Of a stretch of 64,000 bases of DNA, positions 15,136-23,575 are shown piece by piece (position 1 is the stretch's first letter; every line of letters begins with the position of its first letter). Under the pieces are notes generated by a model that was not told the origin of the DNA, searched no databases, and saw only the letters and a program-made list of their open reading frames with translations. This DNA is from Coriobacteriaceae bacterium. Lineage in GTDB: Bacteria > Actinomycetota > Coriobacteriia > Coriobacteriales > Atopobiaceae. Where the stretch lies: assembly GCA_003862195.1 (NCBI GenBank), contig QOUO01000004.1, forward strand, positions 1 to 64,000, written 5' to 3'. Position numbers and translations under genes: made by a program.

Positions 15136-16482
15136 TCAGCAAGCAGGACGTTTCGCCCTTCTCGCCTTCGCGATTTCCTCAGCCACATAGCCCGCGTTCA
15201 ACCAGAAGCACTTCTTCACGACGGGAGGTCCGTAAGGCTGCGGCTTTGTGTCACTTGAATCACGACCATGAGGACGCACGTGGCAGCAGTGATTCTCCGT
15301 ACTCTTAACTGAGATGTCAGCCCTACCGTTCCTGACGTTCCGCCTCATCTGGTCGTAGCAGCTTTTTGCTTCGGGAAAGTCTGACTCTGGCATCTGCCAC
15401 ATGATTACGTCCCTCAGGCGGTACTCGCCACCGTCCTTCTCGTACAACACGAAGAGATACTTCTGCTGCAGGTAGCCGTAAAAGTCAGATGCATCGAAGT
15501 CTGTGTCTAGAAGCTTGTAGTAGTCAAATGCAGGAAATGAGACTGATTCCTTTGGTCTTCCGTTAGCCTGGAGGCGTATGGTCTTGGGTTTGGCGCCAGC
15601 CTTGACGAGCTCGTCGATCTCCGTCCCATCGTCCCCGCCCAGGATGCGGTTGGTAATGCGCGCGCAGAGATTCTTCGACTTGGAGAGGCCGAACCTCGCC
15701 CGAAGTTCTTCCTCGGTAAGACCAAAGTACGGCTTGAAACGCTCGCGCACGAGCTCGACAAGGTCCATGTCACGCTCGGCCGCCGACCTTTCAATCCGCT
15801 GCCTGCGTTGGATGAGGCCGTTCTCGATAGCCGTCATGTAGGATGCCTTGAGCGCCCAGGCGCGCGGCTTTGCCCTCACGCTGGAGTAGGGCTGATCCGT
15901 TCTATCGGTTCCATGTGCCGCCTTGGTGCATGCCTCAAGGTACTGCGTATCCGAGCCAGAGATGTCCTCCGCATGGCCAGACCGCACCTTGTTTACGACG
16001 GTCTCCCAGTCATGTCGAATCTGCGGCAGGTCCTCCTTGGGAATGCGCCAGAGCTCGGTCGAGAGAATCTTGTAGTCGAGCTGGTCTACGCCCTTCTCCC
16101 ATAGGTACGTGATCAGAAGGACGTTCTTCATCTTCTGCATCATGTGACTGTGCTCGAAGTCCTCGTTCACCACGGTCATATAGTCAATCTTTGATATGAC
16201 GAGGCGCTCCTTGGCGACAAGCTTGTTGCCACGTACCTTCTTCATCGGTGTGACCTTGAGCTCGAGGTCAGCTTCGCTGAAGTCAGGCTCAGGGTTGCTG
16301 TTTGGCTTGTACTTGAAGTAGTACTCCTCGATGGCGTTGCCGTAGATGCCCCGCTGAACCTTTGTGCTCCTGAGCTCGCCGGCGTCCGTCATCTCGCGAA
16401 GCGTGTGCCCGCGAAGCTTACCCGCGTATTCGACAATCGAGTCGATGCTGTACTTGTCGTATGGCAGAGAATCCTCGCTCAT
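15136..16482 (-). CDS. Sau3AI / MutH-type type II restriction endonuclease
   Basis: This 448-aa protein has the MutH/Sau3AI catalytic segment early: GIYGNAIEEYYF (Glu near 52) and PDFSEADLELKVTPMKK, where D72, E74 and K76 form the acidic-x-Lys nuclease core. The C-terminal half (residues 225-440) is long and MutH-like without that core, as in Sau3AI, which is a pseudo-dimer of one active and one inactive domain; Sau3AI itself is slightly longer. Sau3AI cleaves before GATC. It starts at ATG 16482 with CGGGAG upstream and is followed by the C5 methyltransferase. Lower GC by eye than its neighbours points to horizontal acquisition. Confidence 0.85.
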   Translation of the reverse strand: MSEDSLPYDKYSIDSIVEYAGKLRGHTLREMTDAGELRSTKVQRGIYGNAIEEYYFKYKPNSNPEPDFSEADLELKVTPMKKVRGNKLVAKERLVISKIDYMTVVNEDFEHSHMMQKMKNVLLITYLWEKGVDQLDYKILSTELWRIPKEDLPQIRHDWETVVNKVRSGHAEDISGSDTQYLEACTKAAHGTDRTDQPYSSVRAKPRAWALKASYMTAIENGLIQRRQRIERSAAERDMDLVELVRERFKPYFGLTEEELRARFGLSKSKNLCARITNRILGGDDGTEIDELVKAGAKPKTIRLQANGRPKESVSFPAFDYYKLLDTDFDASDFYGYLQQKYLFVLYEKDGGEYRLRDVIMWQMPESDFPEAKSCYDQMRRNVRNGRADISVKSTENHCCHVRPHGRDSSDTKPQPYGPPVVKKCFWLNAGYVAEEIAKARRAKRPAC

Positions 16483-16675
16483 TGCGCAACTCCCGAATGC
16501 TCGTGTTCAATGTCTGATCGTGCAGACAACTGCAATAACGATACGACACAACGCCCGCGGCTTTCCTTTTACACCCGGGAGCGGCTAGGCCGCGGCATCG
16601 CAGGTAGTCCTTCTCGCCCGTGCGGAGCTGATAGATAATTGAAAGGAGAAGAACGAGGTCCTCTGGGAGGCAGCG

Positions 16676-17428
16676 TTGGCGGTAAGACGGCACAAAGGCG
16701 TGGTGCGCGGGCGCGGGACGGCCGTGCTCCTGGCGCTGGTGCTGGCTGTTGGGCCGATGGCCGTGGCGACGGGCTGCAAGGCAAGTGGCAGCGCGGACGG
16801 ATCCGGGTCGGATGCCAGCACGTCGAGCGTGGCCAAGGGCAGCTCGTCCGCGGCCAAGCTGCCGGCAGACATCGGCAAGCACCTGCCGTACAAGGGCATG
16901 CCAGAATCCGCCATGAACAAGACGGGGCTTGGCCCGTACACGGACATGATGACCACGCCGCATCGGGGCGACCACCGTCCCATGAACACGTACCGCTGGT
17001 TTGCCCACAACGGCACCGGTGACCTGGTGTTCTTTACGTACTGCCTGGACGGCAAGGTGCTGGACGCCATCAAGAACCCGCCGAGCGTGTTCCAGAACTA
17101 CTGGGTGGAGGGGCAGGAGCTTCCCAACCTGGACGCGAGCGGCGCGTACCCGGACGGGACCATCGGGCAGACAATTGACATGAGCCTGCCCTCGGGCTCG
17201 GGCTCTGGCAGCGGCGGCAACTCGGGCGGCGGCTCTGGGAGCAACTCCGGATCTGGCAGCCAGACGCAAGCCCAGCCGCAAACGCAGGGCCAGAGCCAGA
17301 ACCAGGGCACGGGCCACCTGGACCCGCAGCAGTACGACACGCCGGAGGACTACGCGGACGCGGAGCACCAGCACAGCGGGATGGACTGGGACGAGGCCTA
17401 CAACCGCTGGCTCGACTACAACGAGTAG
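16676..17428 (+). CDS. Lipoprotein with Ser/Gly/Gln-rich linker, function unknown
   Basis: Translation most likely starts at TTG 16676, five bases after GGGAGG. The 250-aa protein opens with a basic signal peptide (MAVRRHKGVVRGRGTAVLL) and a lipobox ATGC near residue 34, so it should be anchored to the outer face of the membrane. A Ser/Ala-rich spacer leads to a compact region (about residues 60-165) containing TYRWFAHNGTGDLVFFTYCLDGKVL. A long GSGSGSGG/QTQAQPQTQ linker and an acidic tail, DEAYNRWLDYNE, follow. I do not recognise a family. It is divergent from the restriction gene and convergent with the hydrolase gene. Confidence 0.75.
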   Translation: MAVRRHKGVVRGRGTAVLLALVLAVGPMAVATGCKASGSADGSGSDASTSSVAKGSSSAAKLPADIGKHLPYKGMPESAMNKTGLGPYTDMMTTPHRGDHRPMNTYRWFAHNGTGDLVFFTYCLDGKVLDAIKNPPSVFQNYWVEGQELPNLDASGAYPDGTIGQTIDMSLPSGSGSGSGGNSGGGSGSNSGSGSQTQAQPQTQGQSQNQGTGHLDPQQYDTPEDYADAEHQHSGMDWDEAYNRWLDYNE

Positions 17429-17465
17429 CTTTGCCAACGCTGCACGAGCGCCACGGCGCGGCAGG

Positions 17466-18299
17466 CTACAGCCAGGTGGAAAGCCTGGTCGCGACCTCAT
17501 CAGGGTAGTCGCGCGGGGCGTTGTGGCCGCCGGGCAGCCGCATGAGGTCCGCCCCCATGCCACGTGCAAGAAAGTCCTGGTTGCGGGCGTGGTAGGTGGA
17601 CGCGCTCCGCTCGCTCATGCACAGGAGCACGGGCACGCCCTGCGCGCGGATGCGCGCGAGGTCGGGCTTGTAGGCGAGCATCCAGCCGGCCTCGTGGTCC
17701 GCGTGGGTCTGGACGTCGCGCTCGCGAAAGGCCAGCTCGTCCTGGGTAAAGGGACGGATGGCGTCGCCCATGTTCTCGCGCTCGAGGGCGAGCATGAAGA
17801 GCGTGCTCGTGTGGCCCTTGGCAAGGGCCTGGCCCGCGCGCACGAGGTTCTGGAACACGGGGTCGGCCGGGTCGAGCCCCACAAAGAGCGGCGGCTCTAT
17901 CAGCACCAGGCGACGCATCAAGCCAGGCGCAAGCTCCAGCGCCCGCATCGCCACGAGCGAGCCCAGGCTGTGCGCCACCACGTCCGCCGGGGCGCCTGCC
18001 TTGCGGATGATTGCCGCAAGGTCCGCCGCCTGCGCGTCGAGCGACCAGTCGCCGTCGAGCGCGTCCGAGCTCACGCCGCAGCCGCGGCGGTCGTACGTCA
18101 CCACGCGTCGGCCGGCAAACGCGGACGCGAGCCCACCAAAGAAGCTGCCGTCCACCCCGGCCCCGTGCACCAGGACGAGGGCGCGCCCTTCTCCCCCGCG
18201 GGACGTGACGTGAATGCGCGCGGAGGGACGTCCGTCGCGCGTGACGTCCAGCATGCCGTCCCTGGCTGCCGCCGGGCTGCCCAGTGCGTCCAAAGCCAT
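17466..18299 (-). CDS. Alpha/beta hydrolase
   Basis: This 277-aa protein has the alpha/beta-hydrolase fold: oxyanion strand LVLVHGAGVDGSFF, TYDRRGCGVS, the nucleophile elbow AHSLGSL with the catalytic Ser, an Asp-rich region and the catalytic His in LPGGHNAP near the C terminus. The ATG at 18299 is preceded by GAGGGG. It lies 28 bases after the cupin regulator on the same strand and is probably co-transcribed with it. The substrate is not evident. Confidence 0.88.
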   Translation of the reverse strand: MALDALGSPAAARDGMLDVTRDGRPSARIHVTSRGGEGRALVLVHGAGVDGSFFGGLASAFAGRRVVTYDRRGCGVSSDALDGDWSLDAQAADLAAIIRKAGAPADVVAHSLGSLVAMRALELAPGLMRRLVLIEPPLFVGLDPADPVFQNLVRAGQALAKGHTSTLFMLALERENMGDAIRPFTQDELAFRERDVQTHADHEAGWMLAYKPDLARIRAQGVPVLLCMSERSASTYHARNQDFLARGMGADLMRLPGGHNAPRDYPDEVATRLSTWL

Positions 18300-18327
18300 G
18301 TGCAAGACTTCCCCTCTGCCGGCGCCG

Positions 18328-18879
18328 CTACGCGGGATAGTGGTTGATGAAGAGCACCTTTGCCACGCAGTCTCCCACGTTTCTGTACTCGTGGCGGCGG
18401 GATGAGTCAAAGCCCACCATGTCCCCCGCCTCCAGCGTAAAGGACTCGTCGCCCAGCACAAGCTGCAGCCGCCCCTCAAAAAGGTACACGTACTCGCGGG
18501 AGTCTGCGCGGTGGCCCTCGCTCACGTGGTCGCAGCCTGGATCGAACTCGCCCTCAAACAGCTCAAAGTCGCGGTTGTCTGCCACGTTAAAGTACCCGTG
18601 GATGCAGTAGTGGCCGTCGTCGTCCGGCTGGACGCTGGTCTGGGAGCGCCGCACCACCGTGGCCTCGGGCTGGCGCTGCTCCAGCAGGGTGGAATACGGC
18701 ACGCCCAGCCCGGTGGATATCTTCATGAGTGTGTTGATGGTGGGGTTGGCGTCGCCCTTCTCGATCTGCGAGAGCATCACCTTGCTCACGTCGCACAGCG
18801 CCGCAAGCTTGCCGAGCGAAAGCCCCCGCTCCGTCCTGAGCTCCCTCAGGTTCTGGGCTATCACGTCGCCGATCTCCAT
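18328..18879 (-). CDS. XRE-type regulator with C-terminal cupin domain
   Basis: This 183-aa protein combines an XRE helix-turn-helix (residues 5-65, LGKLAALCDVSKVMLSQIEKGDANPT) with a cupin barrel (residues 100-180, including EYVYLFEGRLQLVLGD and LEAGDMVGFDSSRRHEYRN). Such proteins regulate amino-acid or polyamine transport and catabolism genes. The ATG at 18879 is chosen because GGGGGAG lies just upstream. It is divergent from azlC, which makes azlCD its likely target, with the inverted repeat at 18949-18978 as a candidate operator. Confidence 0.88.
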   Translation of the reverse strand: MEIGDVIAQNLRELRTERGLSLGKLAALCDVSKVMLSQIEKGDANPTINTLMKISTGLGVPYSTLLEQRQPEATVVRRSQTSVQPDDDGHYCIHGYFNVADNRDFELFEGEFDPGCDHVSEGHRADSREYVYLFEGRLQLVLGDESFTLEAGDMVGFDSSRRHEYRNVGDCVAKVLFINHYPA

Positions 18880-18948
18880 GCTCTTCTCCCCCACCTGCCG
18901 CGACGCACGCCCGCGTCCGTGGCCTAAGTGTTAATTATCTTTTTCGGT

Positions 18949-18978
18949 CGTTAACTATACTTGAATTTCTGGTTAACG
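18949..18978. promoter_or_regulatory. Operator-like inverted repeat between the cupin regulator and azlC
   Basis: CGTTAAC (18949-18955) and GTTAACG (18972-18978) form an inverted repeat with centres 23 bases apart, close to two helical turns, in an AT-rich gap of 148 bases between divergent genes. It fits a site for the XRE-cupin protein, though no binding is shown. Confidence 0.45.
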
Positions 18979-19027
18979 TTCGTAAGCTATATCTTACACG
19001 TACCTTTAGCGGTGGAGAAGGACAGGC

Positions 19028-19768
19028 ATGCCAAGGGAAACCAAGAACACAATCGCGCGCGCCTTCAGGGCGGCGTTCCCCCTCACGCTGCCCGTGCTTG
19101 CGGGCTACTTCTTCCTGGGCATGTCGTACGGGCTGTACATGCACTCCCTTGGCTTTAGCTGGCTGTGGCCCACGCTCACGGCGGCCTTTGTGTACGGCGG
19201 CTCGCTCGAGTTTGTGCTGGGGTCCATGCTGTGCGCGCAGTTCAACCCCGTGACCACCGCCGTGATGGCCGTGGCCGTGCAGCTGCGCCACACGTTCTAC
19301 GCCATCACGCAGCTGGGTCGCTACCGCGGCAACGGCTGGAAGACGTTCTTCCTGGTGTTTGGCATGAGCGACGAGACGTTTGCCATCACCAGCTCCACCC
19401 CGGCGCCGGAGGGCGTGGACGAGGGCTGGTTCATGCTGTGGATCACCTGGCTCGACCAGGCATACTGGATCGTGGGCTCCGCCGCCGGCGGCATCTTTGG
19501 CCAGCTGATGGCCTTCCCCACAAAGGGGCTCTCGTTCGTGATGACGGCGCTCTTTGTGGTCATCTTCCTGGGCGCATGGGACAAGGCGCAGGACCGCCGA
19601 CCCGCCCACATTGGGCTTGTCTGCTCCGTCGTGTGCCTGATCGTGCTGGGACCCAGCAACTTCATGGTGCCCGCCATGGCCTGCATGACTGCGGCCCTGC
19701 TGGTCATGAGGGAGCTTGACGCCCGCGCCGCGCGCGCCCAGGCCCCGGAGGGAGGCGACGCCCAGTGA
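19028..19768 (+). CDS. azlC: Branched-chain amino-acid exporter large subunit AzlC
   Basis: This 246-aa membrane protein has the AzlC pattern: AFPLTLPVLAGYFFLGMSYGL, FVYGGSLEFV, LRHTFYAI and GMSDETFAI, with about seven hydrophobic segments. AzlC with AzlD forms an exporter of branched-chain amino acids and analogues in the cytoplasmic membrane. The start at 19028 follows GGAGAAGG, which also forms one copy of the window-wide motif. Its stop overlaps the azlD start by three bases. The context with a large ilv-leu cluster 15 kb away fits amino-acid homeostasis. Confidence 0.92.
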   Translation: MPRETKNTIARAFRAAFPLTLPVLAGYFFLGMSYGLYMHSLGFSWLWPTLTAAFVYGGSLEFVLGSMLCAQFNPVTTAVMAVAVQLRHTFYAITQLGRYRGNGWKTFFLVFGMSDETFAITSSTPAPEGVDEGWFMLWITWLDQAYWIVGSAAGGIFGQLMAFPTKGLSFVMTALFVVIFLGAWDKAQDRRPAHIGLVCSVVCLIVLGPSNFMVPAMACMTAALLVMRELDARAARAQAPEGGDAQ

Positions 19769-20094
19769 CGCTCGTGCAAAAGCTCATAACCGTGGCGATC
19801 TGCGTCGCGGGGACCATGTTCACGCGCTTTCTGCCGTTTGCCGTCTTCCACGGCAAGAGCGAGCTCCCCTCCTGGGTGGACTACCTGGGCAAGGTGCTGC
19901 CGCTCGCGCTGTTTGCCTTCCTGGTGGTGTACTGCCTCAAGGACGTGACGCCGCTTGCGGGCTCGCACGGCATCCCGGAGGCCATCAGCATCGTGGTGGT
20001 GGCGGCGCTGTACGAGTGGCGCGGCAACACGCTCGTGTCCATGGCGGCCGGCACCGCGCTCTACATGGTGCTGGTGCAGCTCGTGTTTGTGTAG
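19765..20094 (+). CDS. azlD: Branched-chain amino-acid exporter small subunit AzlD
   Basis: This 109-aa protein has four predicted membrane helices with TRFLPFAVF and LPLALFAFLVVYCLKD, typical of AzlD. It starts at GTG 19765, overlapping the azlC stop (GTGA), so the two subunits are translationally coupled. Only two bases separate its stop from the convergent CinA-type gene. Confidence 0.92.
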   Translation: MTLVQKLITVAICVAGTMFTRFLPFAVFHGKSELPSWVDYLGKVLPLALFAFLVVYCLKDVTPLAGSHGIPEAISIVVVAALYEWRGNTLVSMAAGTALYMVLVQLVFV

Positions 20095-20096
20095 GC

Positions 20097-20639
20097 TCAG
20101 GCGAGAAGACCGACCAGCCTGTCCCGTACCTCCTTCGCCACGGCAAGCTTGTACATGAGCCGCGTAGGCTGGGGCTCTATCTGCACGTGGAAGCTGTGGA
20201 CCTTCTCGCCCGTCTGCGTGGCGTCCTTGGAAAGGCAGATGGCAAAGTAGACGTTGCCGGGCTCCGACGCCGCCGCGTTGGCTGGGTCCACGTTGCCCAT
20301 GGTGCCCGTGACGCCGATGCCTATGTTTGCCTGGTAGGACCTGCGGCAGGCCGTCGCCATGGCCTCGGCCGTCTGGAGCGAATACACGGTGTGGGTCGCT
20401 ATGACCTCCGCCGGCACGCCGTTCTTGATTTTGGCTTCGTTGCAGTAGGTGACGTAGGCGCCCTTGAGCACCGCGGAGGCGCCCTCCGTGTCCGTTATGA
20501 GCGAGGCGATCTGGCCGCTCGTGGCGCTCTCCATGGTCGTGATCTGGAGCCCCCGCGCTATGAGGAGCCTCGTGAGGTCCGCGTACTCCGCCCGGATCTG
20601 CGCCTCGTCGTACACCTTGCCCGTAGCTGCGCCTGCCAT
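20097..20639 (-). CDS. CinA-type nicotinamide-nucleotide amidohydrolase family protein
   Basis: This 180-aa protein matches the stand-alone CinA C-terminal domain: LARGLQITTMESATSG..IASLITDTEGAS, KGAYVTYCNEAK, and GIGVTGTMGNVDP. In PncC-type enzymes this domain deamidates nicotinamide mononucleotide for NAD recycling. The usual CESxTGG motif reads MESATSG here, with the Ser kept and the Cys replaced by Met. The ATG at 20639 follows AAAGGGG; upstream codons in the frame have no ribosome site. CinA is also known from competence operons, but this short form need not have that role. Confidence 0.78.
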   Translation of the reverse strand: MAGAATGKVYDEAQIRAEYADLTRLLIARGLQITTMESATSGQIASLITDTEGASAVLKGAYVTYCNEAKIKNGVPAEVIATHTVYSLQTAEAMATACRRSYQANIGIGVTGTMGNVDPANAAASEPGNVYFAICLSKDATQTGEKVHSFHVQIEPQPTRLMYKLAVAKEVRDRLVGLLA

Positions 20640-21166
20640 ATAGGCCCCTTTCGACGGCATCCTGCAAACGCTTCCAAGGGTAGTCCCAAGCCAGCCGCCG
20701 CGCGAGCCACAAAATGCCAGGTAAGACGCCTGTACGCTGTATTTGGTATGTTTTCTACAATTCATCTACAACATATAGTGCCTAGCTGGTAGCAAATGCC
20801 AATATATGGCCGCGGGCGGTTGTCAAGCTCAGGCAAGTGGAGATTGTCCGTCTTTCGCAAAATGTATCAAAGAAATTTTTTTGAAGCACCTTCCGAATGA
20901 GCGTTGAATCACGCAAATTTCTGACCTGCGTCTACAGAGGTTTTCATCATGACTTTCGACACCTTTGAAACGCTAGGGAACCATATCTGGTGTTTTCAAC
21001 ACGGACGCGGCCCAACCAGTTGTGGCATAGTGTGTTCACGACATCAAACGCAGCAGCAAACCACGAGACAGACGCGTCTGCTGGCGCGCCTTTTTTAGGG
21101 CCAAGCTGCACGTTTACGATACGGAGCCGCGCCCAGCGCGGTGGCAGGAAGACGAGAGGCGAGGGC
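20640..21166. promoter_or_regulatory. nrdD upstream region with NrdR-box-like sites
   Basis: A 527-base gap before nrdD. TGCCAATATATGGCCG (20797-20812) resembles the NrdR box core CWATATATWG, and ACAACATATAGTGC (20768-20781) is a weaker match roughly 30 bases away, near the three-turn spacing seen for paired NrdR boxes. The two sites are more than 350 bases from the nrdD start, so a long leader would be needed. Palindromes followed by TTTTTT at about 21067-21096 might form a terminator in that leader; the fold is not compelling. Confidence 0.35.
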
Positions 21167-23386
21167 ATGAAGATCATCAAGAGGAACGGTTCAGAGGTCG
21201 AGTTCGACGTTCAGAAGATCGTAAACGCCATCAAGGCCGCAAACGCCGAGGCCCCCACTGAGGAGCAGCTGTCCGACCGCGAGGTCAAGTTCGCCTCCCT
21301 CAACGTGCAGGACGAGTGCGCCGACGCCGGTCACACCGTCACCGTCGAGGAGGTCCAGGACCTGGTCGAGGACCAGCTCATGGCGCTCGACCGCTTCACC
21401 GTGGCCCGCAAGTACATCATCTACCGCTACGTGCAGAGCCAGAAGCGCCAGAAGAACACGACGGACGACAAGATCCTGAGCCTCATCGAAGCCAACAACG
21501 AGGAGGTCAAGCAGGAGAACTCCAACAAGAACCCCACCGTCGTCTCCGTGCAGCGCGACTACATGGCCGGCGAGGTCTCCAAGGACCTCACCATGCGCCA
21601 GCTGCTCCCGCAGGACGTGGTCGAGGCCCACGAGGAGGGCATCATCCACTTCCACGACGCGGACTACTACGCGCAGCACATGCACAACTGCGACCTCGTG
21701 AACCTGGACGACATGCTGCAGAACGGAACGGTCATCAGCGGCACCATGATCGAGAAGCCCCACAGCTTCAGCACCGCGTGCAACATCGCCACGCAGATCA
21801 TCGCGCAGGTGGCCTCCTGCCAGTACGGCGGCCAGTCCATCTCGCTGTACCACCTCGCCAAGTTCGTGGACGTGTCCCGCAAGAAGATCCGCCGCCAGGT
21901 CTACGCCGAGATGGAGGCCATCGACGCGCACCCCGGCACGGACAAGATCAACCAGATCGTGGAGAAGCGCCTGCACGACGAGATCGCCCGCGGCGTCCAG
22001 ACCATCCAGTACCAGGTCGTCACCCTCATGACCACCAACGGCCAGGCGCCGTTCATCACCGTGTTCATGTACCTCAACGAGGCCCAGAACGCGCAGGAGA
22101 AGCACGACCTCGCCCTCTGCATCGAGGAGATGCTCAAGCAGCGCTACCAAGGCGTCAAGAACGAGGCCGGCGTCTGGATCACCCCCGCCTTCCCCAAGCT
22201 CATCTACGTGCTCGAGGACGACAACATCCACGAGGACGACGAGTACTTCTACCTCACGAAGCTCGCCGCAAAGTGCACGGCCAAGCGCATGGTGCCCGAC
22301 TACATCTCCGAGAAGAAGATGAAGGAGTACAAGCTCTCCAAGGGCGAGACCGAGGGCAACGGCGACGTGTACACCTGCATGGGCTGCCGCTCCTTCCTCA
22401 CCCCCGACCGCACCGGCAACGGCTACGACAACGTGGCCCGCGCCAAGAACTACGACGGCAAGCCCAAGTACTACGGCCGCTTCAACCAGGGCGTCGTCAC
22501 CATCAACCTGCCCGACGTGGCGCTGTCCGCCGACCGTGACGTCGACAAGTTCTGGAAGCTCTTCGACGAGCGCCTGGAGCTCTGCCACAAGGCCCTGCGC
22601 TGCCGCCACGACCGTCTTTGCGGCACGCTGTCCGACGCCGCGCCGATCCTGTGGCAGTATGGCGCCCTCGCGCGCCTGGACAAGGGCGAGAAGATCGACA
22701 AGCTCCTGTACGGCGGCTACTCCACCATCAGCCTCGGCTACGCCGGCCTGTACGAGTGCGTAAAGGCGCTCACGGGCCACAGCCACACCGACCCCGAGGG
22801 CGAGACCATCGGCCTGCAGATCATGCAGCACATGAACGACAAGTGCGCCGAGTGGAAGGCAGCCGAGAACATCGACTACTCCCTCTATGGCACGCCGCTC
22901 GAGTCCACCACCTACAAGTTCGCCAAGTGCCTGCAGAAGCGCTTCGGCGTCATCCCCGGCATCACCGACCACGGCTACATCACCAACTCGTACCACGTGA
23001 ACGTGCGCGAGAAGATCGACGCATTCAGCAAGCTCGCCTTCGAGTCCAAGTTCCAGCGCCTCTCCCCCGGCGGCGCCATCAGCTACGTCGAGGTGCCCAA
23101 CATGCAGGACAACCTCGAGGCCGTGGTCAAGGTCATGCAGTTCATCTACGACAACATCATGTACGCCGAGCTCAACACCAAGAGCGACTACTGCCAGGTC
23201 TGCGGCTACGACGGCGAGATCCGCATCGTGGAGGACGACGGCAAGCTCGTCTGGGAGTGCCCCAACTGCGGCAACCGCGACCAGTCCAAGATGAACGTCG
23301 CGCGTCGCACCTGCGGCTACATTGGCACCCAGTTCTGGAACCAGGGCCGCACGCAGGAGATTCGCGACCGCGTGCTTCACCTCTAG
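21167..23386 (+). CDS. nrdD: Anaerobic ribonucleoside-triphosphate reductase (class III)
   Basis: This 739-aa glycyl-radical enzyme makes deoxyribonucleotides without oxygen. An ATP-cone (residues 1-95, MKIIKRNGSEVEFDVQKIV) gives allosteric control. The catalytic barrel includes PHSFSTACNIATQI. A C-terminal zinc site has CQVCGYDG and CPNCGN, and the glycyl-radical loop reads RRTCGYIGTQFWNQGRTQEI, with the radical Gly after Cys. The ATG at 21167 is chosen because the conserved ATP-cone begins there and GAGGCGAGG precedes it; the longer frame from 20990 has no homology. nrdG, its activase, follows. Confidence 0.96.
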   Translation: MKIIKRNGSEVEFDVQKIVNAIKAANAEAPTEEQLSDREVKFASLNVQDECADAGHTVTVEEVQDLVEDQLMALDRFTVARKYIIYRYVQSQKRQKNTTDDKILSLIEANNEEVKQENSNKNPTVVSVQRDYMAGEVSKDLTMRQLLPQDVVEAHEEGIIHFHDADYYAQHMHNCDLVNLDDMLQNGTVISGTMIEKPHSFSTACNIATQIIAQVASCQYGGQSISLYHLAKFVDVSRKKIRRQVYAEMEAIDAHPGTDKINQIVEKRLHDEIARGVQTIQYQVVTLMTTNGQAPFITVFMYLNEAQNAQEKHDLALCIEEMLKQRYQGVKNEAGVWITPAFPKLIYVLEDDNIHEDDEYFYLTKLAAKCTAKRMVPDYISEKKMKEYKLSKGETEGNGDVYTCMGCRSFLTPDRTGNGYDNVARAKNYDGKPKYYGRFNQGVVTINLPDVALSADRDVDKFWKLFDERLELCHKALRCRHDRLCGTLSDAAPILWQYGALARLDKGEKIDKLLYGGYSTISLGYAGLYECVKALTGHSHTDPEGETIGLQIMQHMNDKCAEWKAAENIDYSLYGTPLESTTYKFAKCLQKRFGVIPGITDHGYITNSYHVNVREKIDAFSKLAFESKFQRLSPGGAISYVEVPNMQDNLEAVVKVMQFIYDNIMYAELNTKSDYCQVCGYDGEIRIVEDDGKLVWECPNCGNRDQSKMNVARRTCGYIGTQFWNQGRTQEIRDRVLHL

Positions 23387-23419
23387 CACCACGCACGGGG
23401 CGAGAAGTACCAACCACGC

Positions 23420-23453
23420 GGCGGGCCCCCACACGGAGGCCCGCCTCCTTTTT
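23420..23453 (+). terminator. Terminator between nrdD and nrdG
   Basis: GGCGGGCC (23420-23427) pairs with GGCCCGCC (23438-23445) and is followed by TCCTTTTT. A complete intrinsic terminator here means nrdG is either made by readthrough or has its own promoter in the next 120 bases. Confidence 0.75.
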
Positions 23454-23575
23454 GCGCCACGGCGGTGGCGGCCAGACGACGCCTGGTCTACCATGGACAG
23501 GTTTGGCCCGCCGCGGCACCAGCGACATGCCAGACGGAACAACGGACGCGACCACGAACGAGGACAGAGGCCCAC

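Noticed and set aside
20097-20639. CinA gene as evidence for a competence locus supporting the uptake-motif idea
   Set aside because: It is only the stand-alone amidohydrolase domain, with no recA or com genes beside it, so it does not add support.
21060-21100. Terminator or riboswitch expression platform in the nrdD leader
   Set aside because: CAGACGCGTCTG and GGCGCGCC are separate small palindromes before TTTTTT; they do not make one convincing stem, and no known riboswitch core was recognised.
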